Assembly: GCA_017394765.1 (NCBI GenBank)
Contig: JAFPXF010000002.1
Span: 62,001-126,000 of the forward strand
Direction of reading: 5' to 3'
DNA: 64,000 nt
DNA from: Bacteroidales bacterium
GTDB lineage: Bacteria; Bacteroidota; Bacteroidia; Bacteroidales; WCHB1-69
Shown here: positions 58,430-64,000 of the stretch, piece by piece
Layout of the letters: each line of letters opens with the position of its first letter
How positions within the stretch are numbered: the first letter of the stretch is position 1
The notes under the pieces: model-generated
Database searches by the model: none
What the model was told of the DNA's origin: nothing
The model's input: only the letters and a program-made list of their open reading frames with translations
Translations under genes and position numbers: made by a program

Positions 58430-60361
58430 TTATTTCTCGATCAGCCCTTTATGGTTTGTCAGGATGCTTTTCGCGGTACCCTTCTTGTTGGAGAACTCGA
58501 ACATGGACATCGCGTACCAGCCCTCATAGTCAGGTGCCCAATAGCGGATGCCGGCCATGCCGTTGGACTTGCCCCACTTTATTACGTCAGCGTAAATGTT
58601 GGCCTGTCCCTGCTGGTCGTGCTTGTAGCCCTTTACCTTCTTGTTCCACCCGGCGAAAGGACCGTCCATCTTGCCCGATGGGTAGGAGAACTCGCCGATG
58701 AAAACGTTAAGACCGCACTTCTTGTTGATTTTCTTAACCGTTTTCTTGAGAAGTCCTTTCTTGCTCAAGGCCATGGACGGGGCACTGGGATAGTAGCTGA
58801 TACCCGCAGTTTCCATCTCATAGCCGTTGTCCTTCATGAAGTTGAAGAACTTCGCGGTGCATCCAGCTGGGAAGACCACGGTGGCCACATGCGTTGAGAA
58901 TTTGACATTGGAATCGTCAATGCCTAATTTGGCGTATGCGCTTAATATTCCCCTCTTCACGGCGGCGTATGCCTTGGCATCGTGCTTCCAGACATGCTTC
59001 TTCAGCCAGCCACGTGCGAACACAGGGGCCAAATATTTCTTGAGCGTTCCGGCTTTCTCAAGTTTCGGATCCACAGCGGTTTTCAGTCCCATGCTGATGC
59101 CAGCGAAACCGAAATTGGCCTCGTTGCCAAGATTCCAGTTGTTCACGGTGCAACCTGTACTGAGAATCGCCTCGCCCACAAAAGCGCCGTAAGCTTCCAG
59201 CACGGTGCAGATTTCATCGAGGGTCAGTTCCTCCCACTTTTTCCCATTCATCAGGAAGTTGAACTCTGGATACTCTTCGAAGCGCGGCGCCTGCTGCTTG
59301 TCCATGTCCATGTAGGTGTAGGCGCACATGATTTCCGGATTGATGGGGATGTTCAATGCTGCCGCAATCTCACAAAGATGTATTCCTTGGTCGAACGTGT
59401 GGACGTTGGCATTTTCGTCAGGTTGCCCGTCGGTGACATCCTCAGCGGTCTTGTGGCGTTTGGTCGCGATACGGACGTACATCTCCGTAGAACCGAGCTC
59501 GCGGTAGATATTCTGCAACTCCTCCGGGGTCGAGGCGGTCTTGTCCCCAACAACAAATGAGTATCCTTTCTCGAACTGGTTCAAAGAGAAGGGACTCAAC
59601 GAAAGCGCAACGCGGAAATCCTCGGATTTCTTTTCAGCAGGGGCTCCCTTGTACGGAATGGCGAACTGCAAAGTGAAATTCTCCGAAACGCCTTGCTCTT
59701 GCTTGATGTGACGACTCTCCATCTCTACACCGTCGATGGTGGCATAGCCCACGTATTCCATCAGATTGTTGGCGAAAGATTGGCCGTTAGATTTGGGTTG
59801 CGGAGACGCAAAATTTTGCGTCTCTACCACACCCTGATTTTCGATTCTGTTGGCACTTCCCCCGCCGTTGCACACCATCTTGATGGACGATGTTTTCCCG
59901 TTCTGGATGGCGGTCATGATGTAGATACCGGATTGGGTGAGGGTGATGCGGAATTGGTGGATGCCGGGTTGTAGGGGCGAATAATTATTCGCCCCTGCAA
60001 CCACACGACCGTTCATGTCAGTGACGGTCAAGGTCACATCACCGATTTCCGCTACGGTGAGCTGAATCTCGGTGGTGGCGTTGAAGGGGTTCGGGTTGTT
60101 CTGCGACAATTGTAGAGACGCAATGCGTTGCGTTTCTACATCACCGATGCCAGTGATACCGTTCTGCATGGTGGATTCCATCATTAGAGCAGTGTCAGGC
60201 CAGAACAGGGTCTGCTGCCATCCTTTCGTGAGGTTGGTGACGACCACGCGGTTCAGCTGTACATAACGGCTGTCGGCATCACGCCCCGTGAAGGTGACTG
60301 TTTGCGCCGCAGCAAAGAAGCACAACAATGCTAACATCGAAAAAGTAAAAAGTTTTTTCAT
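58430..60361 (-). CDS. exported TIM-barrel glycoside hydrolase-like protein with internal sorting-type domain
   Basis: 643 residues. Signal peptide MKKLFTFSMLALLCFFAAAQ. Residues ~88-163 read as a type IX-secretion type A sorting-domain-like segment (SQNNPNPFNATTEIQLTV, TLTVTDMNGRVVAG, SGIYIMTAIQNGK), normally found at the C-terminus. From ~245 onward a clan GH-A-like barrel has candidate acid/base E414 in NWNLGNEANFGF and nucleophile E557 in VFIGEFSYPSG, closest in layout to GH53 galactanases. The C-terminus has no sorting domain. Three palindromes lie in frame (residues ~74-84, ~123-131, ~180-189). GH family assignment is tentative; catalytic substrate unknown. Divergent from an AraC regulator. 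Confidence 0.75.
   Translation of the reverse strand: MKKLFTFSMLALLCFFAAAQTVTFTGRDADSRYVQLNRVVVTNLTKGWQQTLFWPDTALMMESTMQNGITGIGDVETQRIASLQLSQNNPNPFNATTEIQLTVAEIGDVTLTVTDMNGRVVAGANNYSPLQPGIHQFRITLTQSGIYIMTAIQNGKTSSIKMVCNGGGSANRIENQGVVETQNFASPQPKSNGQSFANNLMEYVGYATIDGVEMESRHIKQEQGVSENFTLQFAIPYKGAPAEKKSEDFRVALSLSPFSLNQFEKGYSFVVGDKTASTPEELQNIYRELGSTEMYVRIATKRHKTAEDVTDGQPDENANVHTFDQGIHLCEIAAALNIPINPEIMCAYTYMDMDKQQAPRFEEYPEFNFLMNGKKWEELTLDEICTVLEAYGAFVGEAILSTGCTVNNWNLGNEANFGFAGISMGLKTAVDPKLEKAGTLKKYLAPVFARGWLKKHVWKHDAKAYAAVKRGILSAYAKLGIDDSNVKFSTHVATVVFPAGCTAKFFNFMKDNGYEMETAGISYYPSAPSMALSKKGLLKKTVKKINKKCGLNVFIGEFSYPSGKMDGPFAGWNKKVKGYKHDQQGQANIYADVIKWGKSNGMAGIRYWAPDYEGWYAMSMFEFSNKKGTAKSILTNHKGLIEK
59803..59824. 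repeat. in-frame palindrome GAGACGCAAAA/TTTTGCGTCTC
   Basis: 22-bp perfect palindrome inside the hydrolase gene, encoding ETQNFAS. Confidence 0.85.
59971..59998. repeat. in-frame palindrome GTAGGGGCGAATAA...
   Basis: Perfect 24-bp core AGGGGCGAATAA / TTATTCGCCCCT (59973-59996) inside the hydrolase gene, encoding the AGANNYSPL stretch. Shares the GGGGC core with the repeats flanking the RAYT gene. Confidence 0.85.
60111..60140. repeat. in-frame palindrome TGTAGAGACGCAA...
   Basis: 13-bp arms TGTAGAGACGCAA / TTGCGTTTCTACA (one mismatch) around TGCG inside the hydrolase gene, encoding VETQRIASL. Confidence 0.85.
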
Positions 60362-60422
60362 ATTTTATGGATTTATAATAATCGTAAACATAAAAGAGCA
60401 CAATCTTTCAACTTTGCAACCG

Positions 60423-60430
60423 CAAAAATA
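60423..60430 (-). promoter_or_regulatory. hydrolase gene promoter -7 box
   Basis: TATTTTTG on the minus strand, 61 bases before the start codon. Confidence 0.65.
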
Positions 60431-60503
60431 CCATATTTTTAAATAAACAACATTGTCACTTGAGTTTGAATTATTGTTCTATTTTACACATTGTGATTTT
60501 TAG

Positions 60504-60511
60504 TATTTTTG
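60504..60511 (+). promoter_or_regulatory. AraC regulator promoter -7 box
   Basis: TATTTTTG, 67 bases before the ATG at 60579. Confidence 0.65.
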
Positions 60512-60578
60512 CTGCGAGTATTTGAAAATACGTATAAGTCATACAATTAACAAATTCAACGTATCTATTCTATGCTTT

Positions 60579-61460
60579 ATGACTGAAACAAGCCATTTTC
60601 ACGAACTCCCTATTTTGCGGGATATTGACAACATCACTAGCAGGACATGCCTCGGTGACGACTTGCAACTGACCGTTATCGATGGGACAACAACACTCCT
60701 TTCTGATTATTTCCAGACAGCAGTTTATGCCCTTAACCTGCATGTTCAAGGAAGGATTACCGCCAATATCAACCATCAGTTCTATGAGATCGAGGCCCCA
60801 TGTTTCTCCTCCATACTGATTAACCAGCCCATTCAGGTAATAGAGTCAAGCAAAGACTATTTCCAATATGTGTTGAGTTTCTCACCGAAATTCGGCGAAG
60901 ATCTCCACTTAAACTTGTCAGGAGATGCTCATATCCGGGCGTATATGCGCCCCGTTTTTCCTCTGACGGAACAGCAGATGCAGGTCACCATGCACTATCT
61001 TAAGCTGCTGCACGAGGTTATGCTGACACCCGATGTGAGCAACGCCCGTGAGGTGGCGCTCGACCTTGTGCGCTCGATGACCTATTTTGTTTACGGTTTG
61101 TACAACAAATCTTTCTCCAAACTTCACACGCTCTCCCGTCCGGAAGAGCTGGCTGGGCGTTTCCTCGCCTTGGTTGAAGTACATTGCCGCGAACATCATT
61201 CCATCGAATGGTACGCCAATGAGATGTGCTTTACGCCCAAGTATATCGCAAACGTGGTGAAACAGGTCACTGGCAGGAGCGCAGGTGAGTGCATCACTTA
61301 CAATCTCATCCGCCATGCGAAATCGCTGTTGCTCAGCACAACCCTTCCAATACAACAGATCTCCGACCGCCTCGGCTTCCGCAACCAAAGCCACTTCGGC
61401 ACTTTTTTCCGCCGGGAAGTTGGAGTGAGCCCGAAAACGTTCCGAAATGAGAGATTGTAG
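60579..61460 (+). CDS. AraC-family transcriptional regulator
   Basis: 293 residues from the ATG at 60579. An N-terminal cupin-like sensing part (QVIESSKDYFQYVLSF) precedes a C-terminal AraC double helix-turn-helix (SIEWYANEMCFTPKYIANVV, GECITYNLIRHAKSLLLSTT and DRLGFRNQSHFGTFFRREVG). Likely activates or represses transcription in response to a ligand. Divergent from the hydrolase gene, which is a reasonable target by position only. Its TAG stop falls inside a palindromic element. Confidence 0.9.
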   Translation: MTETSHFHELPILRDIDNITSRTCLGDDLQLTVIDGTTTLLSDYFQTAVYALNLHVQGRITANINHQFYEIEAPCFSSILINQPIQVIESSKDYFQYVLSFSPKFGEDLHLNLSGDAHIRAYMRPVFPLTEQQMQVTMHYLKLLHEVMLTPDVSNAREVALDLVRSMTYFVYGLYNKSFSKLHTLSRPEELAGRFLALVEVHCREHHSIEWYANEMCFTPKYIANVVKQVTGRSAGECITYNLIRHAKSLLLSTTLPIQQISDRLGFRNQSHFGTFFRREVGVSPKTFRNERL

Positions 61461-61484
61461 AGACGTGCCTTGGCGCATCTCCAC
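61457..61484. repeat. REP-like palindrome at the AraC stop
   Basis: GTAGAGACGTGCC / GGCGCATCTCCAC; its first TAG is the AraC stop codon. Confidence 0.8.
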
Positions 61485-61540
61485 TGTGGACATTGTCTCA
61501 AAAAAAATATCGAAATGTGGGGTGTTATTAAAAAAAAGTG

Positions 61541-61548
61541 TATTTTTG
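61541..61548 (+). promoter_or_regulatory. orphan plus-strand -7 box
   Basis: TATTTTTG with no plus-strand gene downstream; the next gene is convergent. Followed by two stem-loops. Confidence 0.55.
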
Positions 61549-61549
61549 C

Positions 61550-61620
61550 CGTGAGGTTGGAAGCGATTCCAACTGACGATTCTACGGATTCGTCGCGCAC
61601 TGGGTCAATGTTTTTTACAT
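61550..61620 (+). ncRNA. candidate small RNA after an orphan promoter
   Basis: Downstream of the orphan box: stem GTTGGAA-GCGA-TTCCAAC, a second GACGATTC...GATTCGTC-type hairpin (one mismatch), then CAATG-TTTTTTA-CATTG (reaching ~61624). No reading frame. The 3' end overlaps the tail of the convergent gene. Speculative. Confidence 0.3.
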
Positions 61621-62129
61621 TGGCCTTCAGTTTTATATAGGGATCGCAATTTTGTACCTCTCTTCACCCATAATTCCTGAACAATACCTACTGTAATTCT
61701 ACTGGCAATAGACCGTAACATATAACCATCGGTTAGTCCGCAATCTTCAACAATGATTCTATTTGATTGCTTTGAGCCGTGATTGCACATGTTACGAAAC
61801 GATCTTTGTGGATTTTTTCCGGAGTACCCCTCGTGTTCATACCAGATGCCGTCAACCATAAAATCGGGACACTTGCCGTAATAAGCTGTTCCCTTTAAGC
61901 TGCCGTAAATGATGTCGTATGCTGGATTTTTGTACGGAACATCCATTTTAGGGGTCATCACTACTGTTTTACCGCGTTGCGCGAACCACACTGCACAGTC
62001 CAGAACTCTTTGGAAGTCCGCTGTTGTCCGGTCTATCGCATTGTAAACCAAAATCTTGCCATTGTTTTCAAAACGAGCGAATTCATCAATTGAGAGATCT
62101 GTAGTATGTTTCCTCGTCATCCGATTCAA
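61605..62129 (-). CDS. BECR-fold (CdiA C-terminal tRNase-like) protein
   Basis: 174 residues. The core CPDFMVDGIWYEHEGYSG ... SFRNMCNHGSKQSNRIIVED ... YMLRSIASRITVGIVQELWV resembles the Barnase/EndoU/ColicinE5/RelE-like nuclease domains at the C-terminus of CdiA toxins and phage head proteins. Here it stands alone with its own promoter, without a large toxin carrier or an adjacent immunity gene. Catalytic residues cannot be assigned by eye. It may be a standalone RNase or a decayed toxin tip. Confidence 0.55.
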   Translation of the reverse strand: MNRMTRKHTTDLSIDEFARFENNGKILVYNAIDRTTADFQRVLDCAVWFAQRGKTVVMTPKMDVPYKNPAYDIIYGSLKGTAYYGKCPDFMVDGIWYEHEGYSGKNPQRSFRNMCNHGSKQSNRIIVEDCGLTDGYMLRSIASRITVGIVQELWVKRGTKLRSLYKTEGQCKKH

Positions 62130-62154
62130 AATAGTGATAGTTTCAAAACGGCGG

Positions 62155-62162
62155 CAAAGATA
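62155..62162 (-). promoter_or_regulatory. promoter -7 box of BECR-fold gene
   Basis: TATCTTTG on the minus strand, 25 bases before the ATG at 62129. Confidence 0.75.
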
Positions 62163-62222
62163 ATAATTATTCTAACATGTTAATAATCAAATAGATATTA
62201 AGAATTATTTGTTAAAATTAAC

Positions 62223-62271
62223 GGCACCTGAAAATGTAGAAACGTGTCATTAGCGCGTCTCTACAGGTGCC
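62223..62271. repeat. extended REP-like inverted repeat before secA
   Basis: Outer arms GGCACCTG / CAGGTGCC enclose a TGTAGAAACG...CGTCTCTACA palindrome, together a long stem-loop. Confidence 0.8.
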
Positions 62272-62340
62272 TCTGCAAGAACGCAGTTGCCTCCATAGCC
62301 GTTCAAAACCGGGTGCCTTTTTTTTATGGCAAGATTTTTG

Positions 62341-62348
62341 TATCTTTG
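62341..62348 (+). promoter_or_regulatory. secA promoter -7 box
   Basis: TATCTTTG, 34 bases before the ATG at 62383. Confidence 0.75.
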
Positions 62349-62382
62349 CCACTTTATTTTGAAAAAAACTAAATAGGCATAT

Positions 62383-64000
62383 ATGGCAAATTTTTTAACG
62401 AAACTGTTTGGTACAAAGGCAGATAGAGATATGAAAGAACTGCAGCCACTCTTGAAGAAAACATTGGCTGCGTATGAAACAATCAAAGATCTCCCTATCG
62501 ACGACTTACGACACAAAACTGAAGAATTCCGTGATAAAATCCGTACTGCAACGCAGAAGGAGGAAGACCAAGTGGCGGAACTGCGCCATTATCTGGAAGA
62601 GAACTATGACATCCCCGTGCAGGAAAAGGAGGATAAATACAAAGAAATTGAGAAATTAGAGGATAAGATCTACGCCACCACGCAGGACATCCTCAACGAC
62701 ATACTGCCGGAGGCCTTCTCCGTGATGAAGGAGACTGCCCGCCGCTTCAAGGAGAACGAGACCATCACCGTGACGGCCACGCAACACGACCGCGACTTGG
62801 CCGCTAAGCGCGAATGCATCACCATCGACGGAGACAAAGCCATCTACCAGAACCGCTGGATGGCCGGCGGCAACATGATTCAATGGGACATGTGCCATTA
62901 TGACGTGCAGCTCATCGGCGGTATCGTGCTCCACCAAGGTAAAATCGCCGAGATGGCCACTGGTGAGGGTAAAACCCTCGTCGCTACCCTGCCCGTCTAT
63001 CTGAACGCACTGCCGGGAAAAGGCGTCCACGTGGTCACCGTCAACGACTACTTGGCCAAACGTGACTCCGAGTGGATGGGTCTGCTCTACGAATTCCTCG
63101 GCCTCACCGTGGATTGCATCGACAAGCACGAGCCCAACTCCGACGACCGTCGCCGCGCTTACAACGCTGACATCACCTACGGTACCAACAATGAATTCGG
63201 TTTCGACTACCTGCGTGACAACATGGCCCGCAACATCGGCGAGCTGGTGCAACGCCCGCACAACTACGCCATCGTCGATGAGGTGGACTCCGTGTTGATT
63301 GACGACGCCCGTACCCCGTTGATTATTTCCGGTCCCACGCCCAAAGGCGACCAACAGGCCTTCGACCAGTACAAGCCCATCGTGCAAAAGCTGTATGAGG
63401 CACAGCGCACTTACGTGGCGCAAATCCTCACGCAGGCCAAGAAGATGCTGGCCGAGAACCCTGATCCGAAACCACAGGACGAAAGCGCCATGCTGCTGCT
63501 CCGCGCCCACCGCGGTCTGCCGAAGAACAAGGCGCTCATCAAGTTCCTGAGCGAGCCCGGCATGAAACAGGTGCTGCAACGCACGGAATCTTTCTTCATG
63601 CAGGACCAGAACCGCAATATGCACCTCATCGATGATGAACTCTATTTCGTAATCGAAGAGAAGCTCAACACGGTCGATATTATGGACAAAGGTATTGATC
63701 TCATCAGCAAGGATGCCGACGAGGCCAAGATGTTCATCATGCCCGATGTGGGTGCCCAAATCGCCGAACTGGAGAAGGAAAACCTCACTTCTGACGAAAA
63801 GCTGGCCCGCAAGGAGGAAATCTATAACAACTACGCTGTCGCTTCCGACCGTATCCACACTGTCCACCAGCTGCTGAAAGCCTTCACCATGTTCGACAAA
63901 GATGTGGAATACGTCATCATCGACAACAAGGTGAAGATTGTGGATGAGCAGACTGGCCGTATCATGGAGGGCCGCCGCTACTCCGACGGTTTGCACCAAG
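62383..64000 (+). CDS. secA: preprotein translocase ATPase SecA, N-terminal part
   Basis: First 539 residues from the ATG at 62383 ([20 protein letters not shown]); the gene runs off the right edge. The motor of the Sec general secretion pathway. DEAD motor with a Bacteroidota-type insertion around 60-140, Walker [10 protein letters not shown] (192-200), [36 protein letters not shown] (DEVD at 299-302), followed by the preprotein-binding region. The antisense strand also has a long open frame here, a side effect of codon bias. Confidence 0.96.
   Translation, partial: MANFLTKLFGTKADRDMKELQPLLKKTLAAYETIKDLPIDDLRHKTEEFRDKIRTATQKEEDQVAELRHYLEENYDIPVQEKEDKYKEIEKLEDKIYATTQDILNDILPEAFSVMKETARRFKENETITVTATQHDRDLAAKRECITIDGDKAIYQNRWMAGGNMIQWDMCHYDVQLIGGIVLHQGKIAEMATGEGKTLVATLPVYLNALPGKGVHVVTVNDYLAKRDSEWMGLLYEFLGLTVDCIDKHEPNSDDRRRAYNADITYGTNNEFGFDYLRDNMARNIGELVQRPHNYAIVDEVDSVLIDDARTPLIISGPTPKGDQQAFDQYKPIVQKLYEAQRTYVAQILTQAKKMLAENPDPKPQDESAMLLLRAHRGLPKNKALIKFLSEPGMKQVLQRTESFFMQDQNRNMHLIDDELYFVIEEKLNTVDIMDKGIDLISKDADEAKMFIMPDVGAQIAELEKENLTSDEKLARKEEIYNNYAVASDRIHTVHQLLKAFTMFDKDVEYVIIDNKVKIVDEQTGRIMEGRRYSDGLHQ

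Noticed and set aside
62656..63999. Long minus-strand open frame of 447 codons
   Set aside because: It is antisense to secA, whose plus-strand frame carries all SecA motifs; the open antisense frame follows from codon bias.

Overview
The window looks like chromosome of an anaerobic member of the Bacteroidota, most likely Bacteroidales. Many genes are preceded by the phylum's -7 box (TAnnTTTG, seen as TATTTTTG, TATCTTTG or TACTTTTG), Shine-Dalgarno sequences are weak, and the rpsU-xerC-hpf order, a DUF4468 protein, an MbnP-like lipoprotein and a type IX-secretion-like sorting domain fit. A trimeric-type [FeFe]-hydrogenase, the B12-dependent ribonucleotide reductase NrdJ, methylmalonyl-CoA mutase small subunit and acetate kinase suggest strict anaerobic fermentation. 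No rRNA, CRISPR array or prophage was seen. Both edges cut genes: gcvP on the left and secA on the right.

Layout: (1) 1-891, end of gcvP and a terminator. (2) 930-14170, a minus-strand, AT-rich type I restriction-modification island. In transcription order it runs half-HsdS, HsdM, DinD, a truncated ATPase/winged-helix remnant, three small unknown proteins, full HsdS, a membrane histidine kinase, a receiver-domain protein, a broken second dinD, a REP-associated transposase (RAYT) flanked by direct repeats, HsdR and a YgjP-like metallohydrolase. Most junctions are overlapping start/stop codons. (3) 14260-33418, housekeeping genes (folA, smpB, tRNA-Asn, a pseudouridine synthase, lgt, metK, ribH, fmt, HU, an RNA methyltransferase, mutA, prfA) mixed with lipoproteins and an orphan permease. 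(4) 33652-40709, nrdJ, an Fe-S protein, ackA, gpsA and a GNAT-like gene. (5) 40739-50778, two toxin-antitoxin pairs, an MFS transporter and a TolC/HlyD/MacB-type efflux operon. (6) 51141-52744, rpsU-xerC-hpf. (7) 53783-58381, hydrogenase operon. (8) 58430-64000, an exported TIM-barrel hydrolase divergent from an AraC regulator, a lone BECR-fold nuclease-like protein and the start of secA.

The most unusual content is of two kinds. The restriction island contains a two-component-like pair and DinD genes that share a palindrome, which also occurs outside the genes. Separately, the whole window is sprinkled with short palindromes of the form GTAGAGACG...CGTCTCTAC and with word-like tandem repeats. 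Several palindromes supply the stop codon of the upstream gene, and three lie in frame inside the exported hydrolase. All functional calls are read from sequence motifs by eye; no database search was run.
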